This document shows positions 46,901-57,081 of a stretch of DNA of 64,000 nt, piece by piece. The first letter of the stretch is position 1. Each line of letters starts with the position of its first letter. This stretch comes from Sporobolomyces roseus (lineage: Eukaryota; Basidiomycota; Microbotryomycetes; Sporidiobolales; Sporidiobolaceae): contig JADILM010000011.1 in assembly GCA_016617785.1 (NCBI GenBank), forward strand, positions 310,001 to 374,000. Reading direction: 5' to 3'. Under the pieces are notes generated by a model. It had not been told where the DNA came from. It was given only the letters and a program-made list of their open reading frames with translations, and did not search any database. The position numbers and the translations under genes are program-made.

Positions 46901-47072
46901 AAGTGAATTTGGGAGAGGTGAGGAATGAGTAATCGAGGTCGTGCTCGAGTGGATTCGGGGTCGAGGGTTGAGAGGAAGAGGCAGAAGGGGGGGAGAGAGG
47001 GGAAGGCGAAGGAGAAGGAGAGAATCGGAGAGGAGATGGCAGTCCTCCCGTACGGATAGGAGGTGCGCTCAT
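43959..47072 (-). CDS. COG7: Conserved oligomeric Golgi complex subunit 7
   Basis: An uninterrupted 1,037-residue frame, one of the few intronless genes here. After a Pro/Ser-rich start, the conserved N-terminal region reads FTSESDWLNATLSSS (compare DxWxN in COG7), followed by coiled-coil helices (RTLNSLELNLNDTTSFVDRL) and VLDLVKTRMEAARDVLREAE then SWSTLESEV, matching the KSRMxxAxExLxEAxxWxxL signature of COG7. COG7 is part of lobe B of the COG tether, which works in retrograde intra-Golgi vesicle docking and so in glycosylation. It is longer than animal COG7 (about 770) because of Ser/Pro/Lys-rich insertions around residues 430-500. Its neighbours EMC5 and RFT1 also act in the early secretory pathway. 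Confidence 0.82.
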   Translation of the reverse strand: MSAPPIRTGGLPSPLRFSPSPSPSPLSPPSASSSQPSTPNPLEHDLDYSFLTSPKFTSESDWLNATLSSSIPENTPNGFNPLSTIESTLQRTLNSLELNLNDTTSFVDRLIGDISSSVPRLTFDLQLMRENALLLRFTLDGIRKRGGGFGTESEVGKVMERMKVLDLVKTRMEAARDVLREAESWSTLESEVTGLVSEGQFLKAAERLAEAARSMVVFQNTAEYEARRALMVSLQNQLEASLSSGLVKAIQERDVKGCKTFWNIFGMIQREQEFRSYYFGSRRSGLIEGWSTAKLVDCTDEPTTQQQLPPVPSLSSSIVTSARLSSPGPQKFSSFLSHFYSELHSLLTEERTYLPAIFPDPIPTLSSFIQTTLEGLSPSFPQRLNSIIESYGPTVLPELIASFKATEEFAVQVERIFLKLEPPPTIVTSQPSSPSVPPASPSKPNHSNSITSPSPNGPPSTPSKRRLSKRRSLSKRLSSRSISYALGSGPDLLNNGDHEDDTEDEGGGRGSAHVRAWETALFEPFLDHQVDYPSLERSYLSHLISRSLGQDPSDWIDSLLPNPTLSSSQSGAASEKGPKLLLERVGRVFGYLEDAVGRNLGLTHGYAAKECVGVMDEQLVAFLDKRKEDLVKVSRGRGQVAARRKSRRQGNGMGGEAGGEDEGLFGDGGEEMVLEGLEYSSQDWETFQFGLRLLDACRSISDKLIGFEGKLRSRMVILNHSIRQAREQPSTFTIPGTTRGEILLLRQSTLNSAELADMMRGLEAGGGFLLPRGKGASTDFTRTTQLFLHETILAPLLSHLNDYASLSCWTTSTDRPGGKGAFDLSIPTFSLSPTETISRVGEGLFNLPRLFEVYAQDDALAYSIETLPFVDLEALKSLQHPEPPPMLRQSSSSGHRPTLSDANSSGTRSTPQRTSISQLPPPPPAPTVPLSAETVIATWLSSLTLSILSHLTTTILPSLTRLSKHGSSQLVSDLDYISNVARALDVESPDELEGWREAVAMDEKQMKEGGGEDTEARIDKGILERVAKIRGFRRGSV

Positions 47073-47398
47073 TCACACTCTCCTTCTCTCTCTCTAGCTA
47101 GGGGTTTGAGGGGGCGGGAAGAGTTGATGAGATTAATGAATCAAGGGCTACGTTGATCCATCTCAAACGAGGTCAGCGGTCAACAGACTGACGCAGGCAA
47201 GTTAGGCTACTAACCTGAGCTATTCAAAGCGTGATCAGCGTGTCAAGCAGAGAGCAACAGAGCTGGTAGAAGTCAAGAGTAACAAGTCAACTCGCGGATT
47301 CGCATTCTCGGAACCTCTCTCTCTCTACACTGGTCACTCAATCTATAAAGTATTGCATAAACAAGTTACAATCTATTCGTACTACTACTCCCCCATTG

Positions 47399-47975
47399 TC
47401 ATTCCTCGTCTTCAAGTTGCTCCTCTCTGAATAAAACCCCACCTCTATGTCTAACTCGACTGAAACTAGCCAAACTCATTTCTTGATCAATCGTCCTAAT
47501 CCAACTCGGATAGAAACATGGCTAATTGTCAGCTATTGCTCCCAGCTTGGGAGAGAGTGGTAGGTCGACTCTAACTCACCTTTTCGACATTTCGTTGGCC
47601 CAAGTCACTCCTTTCAGTTCTGGCGCACTCGCCAAGATCCCAATAGTAAGGAATAAGAAGCTTGCTAAGACTTGGATGATCACCTATACGTCAGAGAAAA
47701 GAGAGCGTGAAGTTGAGTGAGAATGATGCCAAACTTCTTGAAAGAGCTAAACCCTAGCCCAAGACGTACGGGTAATGGTACAGGACTCCCATAAGTCAAC
47801 TCAGGAGCTTTCCCACTATGTAAAACGGCTGCTCGAGCTAGTGGAGAATAGCAAAAGGGAAGTCAGGATTCCCGATGAATGGAGGGAAGATTGGAGGAGA
47901 CTTACCGAGCCATGCTAGGTATGCCGAGTATAGTAGTGATATAGAAGAGGCGAAAATGACGAGTCTTGCAAACAT
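47399..47975 (-). CDS. EMC5: ER membrane protein complex subunit 5 (EMC5/MMgT family)
   Basis: Four small exons (47975-47906, 47837-47770, 47683-47580, 47495-47399) join in phase to 112 residues; no single frame is long enough to flag the gene. The first exon encodes a membrane helix (MFARLVIFASSISLLYSAYL), the middle contains ELTYGSPVPLPVIIQ leading into a second helix (VLASFLFLTIGILAS), then PELKGVTWANE, and the C terminus reads MSLASFSRVRHRGGVLF, matching the SFxxxNHRGxxLF ending of EMC5/MMgT proteins. EMC5 is a two-pass core subunit of the EMC, the ER insertase for tail-anchored and multi-pass proteins. The last acceptor (GGATTAG) was chosen because it restores this conserved ending; the upstream CAATTAG leads to a premature stop. 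Confidence 0.82.
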
Positions 47976-48258
47976 TTTCGAGATAAAGTCAAGTGAGAGA
48001 GAGAGAGAGGAGAAGGTGACTCTTCGCACAGGGTTCATGTTCGACTCCTTGACGAATGTCGTGGGCGGGCGAGGGACTGCTGAACAAGACGCAAACACAA
48101 CGGGCCGCGGATGGCGAATAGAACAGGCGGAGCGGTTCACGAATTTTCCTTTCTCGCAATGTTGCGAAATCGCAAAAAAAAAATCAGATCGTTTCAAGCG
48201 CCTCCTCTCAATTCAAGTCGCTTCACACTGAGGCGATAAAGTACATGACTCTCCTACT

Positions 48259-50172
48259 CTACTGCGTCTTCTTCTCCGCCTCCTGAGCTGCTTCTCCGCC
48301 CCGCCGTTTCTTGACTTTCTCAACCAGAATGCTCATTTCTTTCCGCTTCGTCGCAGCGCTGCGAGGTGTCGAAGATCCAAAATCAGTCGAGACCTTACAG
48401 TCGAGATAGAGAACTTCGAGAAACTCACATGACACCCAAACACGAGATTCCAACAATTGCCCCAATCCCGAAATGTTCACCTAGCGCTCTCAATCCTCCT
48501 CCCTTGCTCACTTCGTCCGCCATCGAAAACGCCCATCTCTTCTCACTCGACCTACAAATCCTACCAGCAACGACGAACGCAACGATAGTGTAAATCGACG
48601 GAATCCAACTCGACCAATTCAAGTTTGTCCAAATTTCCTCGACTCGCTCCCTTTCTCCACTTCTTTCACCTGGGTTCGAATAGTAATCCTCCTTACTTGA
48701 TTTTGAGAGCTCCTCAATTTCTCTATTGAAGTATCGATAGAGGAAATTAACCGAGAACCCAATCCTCATAACCATATTAACGCAATTTCCCAAAATCAAC
48801 CCTTTACTCCCCCACCCTTCACCCTCGTCATATACATGGCGTCCCATTGTAATCCAAACAGTCGTCGCAAATCCCAACGTACAAACTCCCATCCACCAAC
48901 TACCCCATTTCAACCATTTCCTCCCGGCCAAACTTTGAAACGCTGCTTCTAGTAAACCATTGAATGCCAAGAAGGGTAAGGAATATAGGTAGGCTTTGAG
49001 GGTTGGAGAAGCGGTCGTGGACCATAAAGGACCGAGGAGGAGTGAGAGGATGGGAGTGATGTAGGGTGGACAAAGGAGGATGAGGATTAGGGAGAGGTGA
49101 GTGTAGAATGTGAGGATTAGAGAGAGGTGGGAAGAGATCGAGAGGAGGGAGAGGAGGGAGGGGGAAGAGGAGAGGGAGGAGAAATAGAGTCGAGACGATT
49201 CTTCGAGCGGTTGAAATAGGATTCGAGCGACTAACGAACCTGTTCACGAGGTACTCTGATCGTTAGCTGTTATTCAATCGAACTGATGAGGGCAGTCAAG
49301 ACGTGGGCGTACCGTAGTTGAGCGCGACAGCGTATCCACCCAAATCCTCTGCTCTCCCAAATTTACTTACCGCCAATTTATCCCCCTCCGTCAACACTTG
49401 TTTCACTACACTCTGTTTAGTTAAAGCCCATCCAACCTCCTTCATTTCCTGATCAAAGTAAGCTCCATCTTTCTTGACCAAACTCCAACTCGTTTCCTCC
49501 TCGTTCGCTTTCCTCCTGATTGAATAGTTGAGGCCGACGAGCAAGGTCAAAGAGTAGGCGAGTTGTCCCCATCCGTAAGCTTCGAGTGCTCTTGAGGGTT
49601 CGAGAGAACGGAGAGCGAATAAAGTTCCGAGTGCTTTCGAGACTACCGCTAATCCTTCGATTCTCACTCGGGATGAGGTGAGAGTCTCCCAAGATTGCAG
49701 CGTCAGGAGATAGGATGGTTCGGAGAGGAGTTCGAGGATTGTTGAAAGGGCATAGAGGGCTAGAGTGAGGGAGTAAGAAGAGTTGGTCGATTTAGAAGAG
49801 GTGTAAAGGGAGAATGAGTAAAAGATTGGGAGGACTAGGGGAGCGAAGAGGACAGGTAGAAGTCTTGATTGTCGTTGAAGGATTGAAGAGGTTGATTTAG
49901 ATCGAGTACGCTGCGATAAACATTCAGGTTAGCGAATTTGGGAGGTCCAGTCAAAACAAGAGTGAACTCACGACGACAGCCCCTCTTATCCCTTCCCGCA
50001 ACAAGAACAGTACTGTATCCCTCAAGGTATCGAATTGAATAGTAGCTACTCCAAACGCGAGTGGTGTCGTTGAGCGGAGGAGAAGTTGATTGAGTCCGAA
50101 AGAGAAAAGTCGTGAACCGAGTTGGAGTGCTACGAGGGATAGCGTAGTCGATAGCAGGGCATTATTGGACAT
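48259..50172 (-). CDS. RFT1: RFT1, oligosaccharide-lipid (Man5GlcNAc2-PP-dolichol) translocation protein
   Basis: Four exons (50172-49972, 49910-49313, 49239-48429, 48358-48259) total 1,710 nt, giving 569 residues. The N terminus (LVALQLGSRLFSFGLNQLLL, then FDTLRDTVLFLLREGIRGAV) and the central LTEGDKLAVSKFGRAEDLGG are hallmark RFT1 sequences; the latter corresponds to the conserved xEGExxVM-type block of the family. Many hydrophobic helices fit the 10-14 membrane spans of the MOP-like fold. RFT1 is required in the ER for lipid-linked oligosaccharide flipping or its later processing before N-glycosylation. The last exon adds a basic, Glu-rich cytosolic tail. It is head-to-head with the otubain gene, 229 bp apart. 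Confidence 0.88.
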
Positions 50173-50401
50173 CTTTCCGATTGTACATGAAGCTGAGCGA
50201 CTAGATCGAGTGAGAAGTGGAAGAGAGAAAGAAGTGTCATCAAACTCTCCCTTGAACCTCTCCCTCATCACTCTCAGACTCGAACGAGAGCCCTCGAGCC
50301 ACCTCGGAGCACTATCAGAAGACTACAGACGCATCGAACAACTCGCCTGCAACTCTCCTCGCTCTTCTCTCTCACCTCCCAATTCTTCATCTCATTTGAA
50401 G
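50173..50401. promoter_or_regulatory. Short bidirectional promoter, RFT1 / otubain gene
   Basis: Only 229 bp separate the two start codons, so both promoters and leaders must be compact or overlap. A pyrimidine-rich stretch (50350-50395) precedes the plus-strand start. Confidence 0.5.
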
Positions 50402-51476
50402 ATGTCTGATCCCTCTTCAACCTCTGCCGATCTATCTCAACGACCATTAGGAGATCTCACTGATCAAGAAATAGCTCAACTCACTGCAAACCTCAAAGAG
50501 GAACAAGCGAAAGAGAGGCCTTTACTTGGAGAAATCGAACCCCTCGAAAGGTTGTTGGAAGAGTATCAGGATGGAACAGGGTATAGGATGAAAGTCAAGA
50601 AGCTGATAGACGATGGTTGGAGTGGGATTAGGAGATCGAGAGGAGATGGAGATTGTTTCTATCGAGGTGAGCTCCCCCGTTTAGTCTTGCGATTCACTTT
50701 CGTTCAGCCTGAACTGACTCGTCCTACCACTTCCACTATTCAGCTTTCATCTTCTCACTACTGTCGACCTATCTCGCTCGTCCCGCCGCTTCATCTGCTC
50801 AACTGCTCTCGACTTTCGAATCCCTCTTGCCGCTCCTCTCAGCTTGTGGATTCGAAGAGATGGTTTGGTCAGACTTCTGGGAACCATTGAGGGACATCAT
50901 GAGACGAATGGGACCTGAAGAGAAAGATGGAGGAGCGAGAAAAGACGGAGAGAAGAGGTTGGAAAGAGGAGAATTGTTTGAATTGTTCAACGATATGGAA
51001 ACCAACAGGTGCGACTAGAAGCTTTCTCTCAATCACTCATCGCTGTCGACTCACTGCCATTATCGTATCCGCACAGCTGCATCATCGTTCATCTTCGACT
51101 CTTGACTTCCGCCTACCTTCGAACTCATTCCGACGATTTCACTCCTTTCCTTTTCGCACTCGAAGACGATCCTCGATTCTTACAAGAAGGTGGCTCACCA
51201 ACGATGGAGAACTTTTGTCAATACCACGTCGAACCCGTCTCTCGAGAAGCAGATCACCTTCAAATCGTCGCTCTCACTCGAGCACTCGGAACTCCTCTAA
51301 GGATCGCTTACCTCGATCAGAGTGGCCTAACTGGTGTAGGAGAAAGCGAAAACGGAGGAGGAGGAGAAGTCAACTTTCTCGAATTCGAAGAAGACAGAGC
51401 GAAGGAGGATGGAATTGTTTCAATCGAGGGAGCTCTCCTGTATCGACCAGGTCACTACGATGTGTTGTATCGCTGA
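50402..51476 (+). CDS. Otubain-type deubiquitinase (OTUB family)
   Basis: Three exons (50402-50666, 50744-51008, 51077-51476) close to 309 residues. The catalytic Cys loop reads RSRGDGDCFYRAF (Asp-Gly-Asp-Cys, split by intron 1) and the catalytic His lies in RPGHYDVLY near the C terminus, both intact. Between them come the helical insertion and CQYHVEPVSREADHLQIVAL, the otubain-specific region (compare EPMxxESDHIHIxAL in OTUB1). It should hydrolyse ubiquitin chains (OTUB1 prefers Lys48) and may bind E2 enzymes. An N-terminal region with LTDQEIAQLTANLKEEQAK precedes the fold. Length matches the family (about 270-310). Confidence 0.9.
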
Positions 51477-51943
51477 GCTGTCGAGGCAACAGAGGCGAAG
51501 ATGGGCAGCTTGCGAGATGACAAACGATGAGGCAAAGTTGACTAAATAAATGCTGGAGTGTCAGAGCATGGACTAGGCAAACGAATGTAGAGACTTTCCA
51601 ACTCTCCTGGAACTTTACTCAACTCTCTTTGTTTTTCGCTTGAACGGCTCTTCGGGTAAGAGTGCGAGGTGGAGGTCCTCACGAAATCTCGGTAAAATCT
51701 TGCTTGACTTTCTTCTTCGAACTTCTACATCTTCCGCTTTCCTCCTCAAATTGCCGGTACGACTTGGTTAACGACCAGTTTCGACGATTATTACATCGAA
51801 CGCTCACACTACGACCAACGACTCGACCCGCCTCTCGAATAGCTCACACGACCAGCTCTTCTCCATCAACCTTTCGCCCTTTTCACCTGTTCGTTCTCGA
51901 CATCGCCACTCGCCAGACACAACAAGGATCTCTAGTTGGTGTG
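51477..51943. other. Intergenic, promoter of the HSF-like gene
   Basis: 467 bp between same-strand genes. A frame is open upstream of 51944, but it lacks protein-like features and the ATG at 51944 is preferred. Confidence 0.4.
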
Positions 51944-54161
51944 ATGGATGTACGAGAGACCGGGGGACCAGTGATGGACCAGGATTCGACGATTTGGCTG
52001 CAAGATCTTCATCAGTACGGGTTTTCCCGTTTGTTCTCTCTCGCTATCGCCCCCTAGACTGACACGATCCACCCTTGCCAGGCTTCTCGACAGTGCCGCT
52101 CACCTTTCGACGCTGTATTGGAGAATTGATTCTTCCTTCGCAGTTCACCGCTTTCACGAAATTCGGTTCGAAGAGCTTCGTAGAGTTGGAATCTCTTCAA
52201 CGGAAATCTTGGTAGTGAGTCGATATCCCATCACTATACTCAGGAAGATCTGCAACTAACGAATGAACTCGTTTGACAGCGCAAACTCGAGGAGTGGGGG
52301 TTTCAACGATTAGAGGGTGACAAAATTTACGAAGATGAACATCAGAACTTTCACGTCTTCATGTGAGTCGATTGTCTGAGTCTAGCAGCGTGAATGAAAG
52401 CTAATAGCTCTTGCACGTCGGATCACCAGTGACTACTCTGGCGCCTTCGTTCCGCTCGACTCGAGCGCGATTTCCCTCATGCGACCTCTCCATCGTCTCA
52501 ACCAACGTCAACTTGTCGACTCTGATCTTCCTTCATCTCCGACCAGCTCGATCGTCGATTTGGGTACTCTCATCTCGAAGGGAGAATACGAGGATGTCTT
52601 CTCAACCGATCACGACACGACTATGATGCCTGAACTCGTCTCGCCTCAAAAGAGCTTATGTCAACCTATGTCACGAATCGAGATTCGTCGTCGATTGGAG
52701 GAACATCAAGCTTCGACGACTAGCCGACCTGAATTCCCTCGATCGAGTACACCTCTCGACCTTGTCTCATCAGCCTCTTCCTTTGAGATTCAACCGATAA
52801 CTCAATACCGCGACATTCTCTACTCAAGCCTTTCATCGTCGCCTATGAGTCGAACTCCAGCATTATCCGGCTCAACCTCTTCCGAATCTCGTTCTTCTCC
52901 TTTCAACCCTCAAGGTTCAAACGCTCCCAGTCCTTATGTCCATCAACATAGTACTTTCAGCTCAATGGATCAAGGTCTCGCAAAACTCGGAACGACACAA
53001 CAGCAGAGTACTTCTGCCCCTAGATTCGACTGGCAATCTCTTCGTCCAGCGATACCTCTCCCTCATTCCGATTCGCACCGGTTCCCCAACTTTGATCCTT
53101 TCTATTCTCCCTCCCTCACGCCTCCTACCGTGCCGATTCCTTCGAATCCGAGCACGACAGGCATCGACTTGTCCGCCTTTACTCAACTAAAACCTCACTT
53201 TCCGGACGAAGCGCTCTATCGACAAGGCATCCCGCTTCCTCCTTGGTCTACCACTACCTCCGAGACTGCGACCTCTCGACCCCTCACTCGCTCTCAAACC
53301 CTCCCTCATCAAGCTCACTCAGCGTTCCCCCTGAATCCTCTATTCAACTCTCGAAACTCAGGACCGTCTCGAGATCTTTCCGTCTCTTCCTGGGTCGCTC
53401 AACAACGCTCGATCAACCCATTCCAAGTACTCGAAGCAAGTGAGATCCCTTCACGCTACACTTTCCCTCCGAATCCTCCAACTTCGAGCTTGCCCCCTCA
53501 ATACGATCCTTCGTTCCATCAATTCGGTACTCAACAGCACAACAGCGGATTAGGAATGTCGCTCCCTGCCTTGCCACAACATCATTCCTCGCAATCAACT
53601 TACTCTCACTCTCACTCTTCAAACCCGTTCCCACCTCCCGGTCTCCCCTTCCCACAAGCTTGCCCACAACACTCCCATCTAACCTCTCACCCGCACCTCT
53701 CATCTTCGTCTTCATCAACGCACCTCTCTCAACGTCGTAACGAACTCTTCTCGACCTCTTCTCAACCTCCCTTCTCGACTTCAGGAATCACGACTCGTTC
53801 TCAATCCCATCAGCAGCCTCAACCCTCCGTCTCTTCCCGCACCTCGCCCAACATGACCCTCGAACGTATCCTAAATCCACCTTATCAACCCCAAACTTGC
53901 TCTCAACCAGATCCTAATTCTTTTCCCTATCCTCGTTCGGATAAAGAATGGTCATCAATCTTGTTCCCTTCGAATTCACTCTTCATGCCTCCTCCACCGA
54001 AAGAGTTAGGACCTATCGGACCTCCACCTAAGCGAGAGGAGCAGAGGGAGAGAGGGTACGGTAGATTGGAGGATATGTTTGGGAAGGGTGCAGTATTGTG
54101 GCCTGATCGACGACAGGGGGAGGAACGGGAGTGGAAAGGAATGAGGACATTAGAAAGTTAG
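51944..54161 (+). CDS. Divergent HSF-like putative transcription factor with long disordered tail
   Basis: Four exons (51944-52014, 52082-52214, 52280-52362, 52430-54161) close to 672 residues. Residues about 17-100 read IWLQDLHQLLDSAAHLSTLY, WRIDSSFAVHRFHE, FEELRRVGISSTEILVRKLE, EWGFQRLEGD and HQNFHVF. Their order and spacing parallel an HSF domain (KLxxLL ... W ... SFVVH ... F ... VRQLxxxGFxK ... HxxF), but most invariant residues have drifted, so the assignment is inference. The remaining roughly 550 residues are Ser/Pro/Gln/His-rich and probably disordered activation-type sequence, with a short conserved-looking C terminus (RSDKEWSSILFPSNSLFMPP, then YGRLEDMFGKGAVLW). It might be a fast-evolving relative of the HSF-type gene at 41320. 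Confidence 0.6.
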
Positions 54162-54626
54162 AGAGTAGAACGAGAATGAGTTTTTAACGAGATGTTTGGA
54201 CGATGCAAACGACGATACACCCGAACTCGATGTTGTACCTTTTCCTCCCTTCTTCTTCTATTTCTCCACACTTATCTACACGTTGTACGACTCGATCTTC
54301 CCCGCTAGCCTCCCTCTTAATGCTTGTTGTTCCTTTCTAAACCTTTCGCAATCGTTTACTTTTTCTTCCGACGTTGTTCTTCTCCACCCGCGAGAAAGCT
54401 TGTTCAACTCCTCTCCGGATTTCGCCTTTGATTCTCAAGAGGTATCTCAGAGCAGCTGTTCCATCCGAACCGAGACTCGGGTTAGGAACGAAAATAAGTG
54501 CGTTTTGAGGTTGCGAAAAAAGAATATACGACATAAAAAAACCTTTTTCCTTCTCTCTTCCCATCCTTCTTCCCCAGGCTCCCTCATTCGCTCCCCCTCT
54601 CCCCTCTCCCCTCGATAATCGCGCCC
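54162..54626. other. Convergent intergenic region
   Basis: 465 bp between the 3' ends of the HSF-like and eIF2D genes. It contains T-rich and A-rich tracts compatible with 3' UTRs (54240-54260, 54520-54545). No gene was seen. Confidence 0.4.
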
Positions 54627-56855
54627 TCATTTCTTACTCCTAGTCAAATCGACCTCTACAAACTTTTTCGGTATTCCCTTTGAACCCAAAAGTGTAGTTA
54701 CCAATTTATCATGAGTACCTATTCCCCCCCTCTCAAAACACTATCAATTCCTCCACGCTCTCTTTATAGTAAGAAGGGACGGAAAAAAAGGAAGGAACTG
54801 TTACCTTGACACATGATTTCAATTTTTGGAGTTTGATTCTTCTTTGCACTACCCGTTATGGGTTGACCTACAACGACACACTGTGCCATCAGCTTCGAGC
54901 AAGGAAGAGAGAGAGAGAGAGAGAGATTGAGGGGGAAGGGAAGGGAAAAGGGAAGGGGAGAACTTACTAGAGACGGAACTAGCAGATTTCAATTTCAGTT
55001 CATCCATGAACTCTCCCAAACTCATCAAGAAATCCCAACCCTCGAGACCTATTCACCCGAACACTTGGGGGTATCAGCGAGTACTTTCCACGAACTTTGC
55101 AAGAGAACATAAAATGAGGCTTTACCAGTTATGAGAGTTACTTGTCTTTTCCCAACATTCTTTATCCCAACTTTAACTTTTGGTGGTTGACCTTTCTTAA
55201 GAATCTCTTCTCCACCACCACCACCAAGTAACACTCCAAAATACTCATTAAACCCACCTGGATTCCCAACTAACCTCTTGAATCCCTCTTCTTTACTCAT
55301 GACACCTCCTTGCCAATCCCCTACATGCTCGCCTTTTTTCAATAGAACCGATACGAGTAATTCTTGATGCGAGAGGGATTCGAGGGAGAGTGGAGAAGGA
55401 GAGGACGAGGGGAGGAGGAGGAGGTGTTTTTGAGAGTTTGGGTGGATTAGGGAGTGGAGGGAGAGGTAGGAGAGGAAGAGGGTTCGGAGGGCATGAGTGG
55501 TGTAGAGGTCATTGAAAGGTCTAATGGAAAAGAGCTTGAGTCGTAAGAGAGATGAGAAAGGGAGGAAGGAAGGGAGAACGCACTTTTCGTGAGTTGGGAA
55601 ATGGGATATTAATTCTTTGACTGTGTTTCCACTAGGTTTCAGGTATTCATTCACTATGACTACTCCTTCCTTGCCTCCTCCTCCTGCTTGACCACTCTCT
55701 TTAGCCTCTTCCCGAGCAACTTTCTTTTCCTCCTTAACTGTCTCCTGAGCTAATGTCCTATATCCTCTGAAAGTAGCTACATCTTGATGATCACTACAAG
55801 AGTTCATGATCATCAACTCTCCCCTAACTTCTTTCGACACTAACCAACCTTTCTTACTCGCGAATTTGATCATGCCACTCAATTTCTTGTAAGAGCTCTT
55901 TTTGAGATCTAGGGAAGGATCTGTTCCTGCTGGTCTGTTCGGAAGGATATGAGATGAATAGAGAGAAGATGCGGGGATCGGATAGGAGGTGGAAGGGAGG
56001 GTTGAGAGTGTGAGGAGTAGGGCAGAGTGAAGGATCGTATCTACTTCGGAGGGGGTCAGGGAAGTCGATAGGGAGGTTGCAGCGATTTGGGCAACGGGAG
56101 GGGAAGGTGTACGGGGAATGGGGGAGGAGGGACGGGAAGTGGAAGGTTGAGAGGAAGTAGAGGGTGTCGAGGGAGTGAGTGAGGGTTGAACGAGTTTTGA
56201 ACCGGATTCCCAGAGGTAATCACCTCGAGCGTGTAACTGTACACCGCGACCTCGAGACACTCAGCAGTCATATAAACTTGAGAGTGTAGAGAGAGCAAGA
56301 GAGTAAGCGTACGGTAATGACTGCTTTCCCTTTCCTATCATCCTTTACCAACTGTTCTTTACTGGCACCCAATTGTCCGACGGCGACTACTCTCTCTTTC
56401 TGTCCATACACGACAACAGCGACTAGATCTCCTTCCTTTATCCCGTCTGGTAGTGCATTCAAACTCGTCAAACTCACTCCGGCAGTGAATAACGCAGATC
56501 CACTCTGTAAATTATCGACCACTTGTTCTGCCGTTTCCAACACGGGTAACAAATTGGGTAGTAAATCGAATGTATAACACGTCGGAACGAGTAGATCTCT
56601 GGTTGAAGCACCACCTTTTGAATGAGAGATTTTAATGAATCTAGGATCTGGTTCGTTGGTTGAGGGTGCGTAATAGAGAGTGATAGGATCGTCCAAGTGA
56701 GTGGTTGCTTTCGAAGTGAGTAGTTTGTCGGGTAAGAGTGATTTGATATGAGGGATTGAAAGAGGATAGAGTTGAATCAATTCATCTCGAAGTTTACGTA
56801 GGTCAGACGAACGAAGTGGGGAGAGAGTCTTGGTTGAATGAGGTCGTTTGAACAT
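54627..56855 (-). CDS. TMA64: eIF2D / Tma64-like translation factor (PUA, SWIB-like, SUI1)
   Basis: Exon 1 (56855-56313) and exon 2 (from 56236) join to give GKAVIT|LHARGDYLWESGSK, the conserved PUA segment. Further exons supply SYKKLSGMIKFASKKGWLVSKEVRGEL, a winged-helix-like segment, a SWIB-like middle, and a C-terminal SUI1 domain (KVKVGIKNVGKRQVTLITGLE, GWDFLMSLGEFMDELKLKSA) ending in a 92-nt exon (54718-54627) that encodes GTHDKLVTTLLGSKGIPKKF plus a basic tail. The start MFKRPHS at 56855 matches the MFxKP start of ligatin/eIF2D proteins. eIF2D binds the 40S P site, delivers or removes tRNA and helps recycling and reinitiation. A GGGGG run interrupts the loop just before SUI1. Head-to-head with VPS35. 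Confidence 0.87.
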
Positions 56856-57081
56856 GATAGAATGGTGATCAAAGTGAGAGGTGAGAGAGTGAGTTGACTT
56901 CAACTTGTCTCCATTCACTTCTTACTCGAGCAGATCTAGCTCCCCGTCTATCGAAAAGCAGCTCATCTATCCCGCCTATCTTACCCAAGACCTACCTCAA
57001 TCCAAAGTCGCTCGCTCGCTTCATACTTCGTCATCCTCATCAACTTGAACGTTCCCCCCTCAATCTTCTCGACTCTAGAGG
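56856..57081. promoter_or_regulatory. Short bidirectional promoter, eIF2D / VPS35
   Basis: 226 bp between opposite start codons. No distinct site was recognised. Confidence 0.5.

Noticed and set aside
47495..47541. CAATTAG acceptor for the last EMC5 exon
   Set aside because: It leads to an early stop and loses the conserved SFxxxRHRGGVLF ending; GGATTAG restores it.
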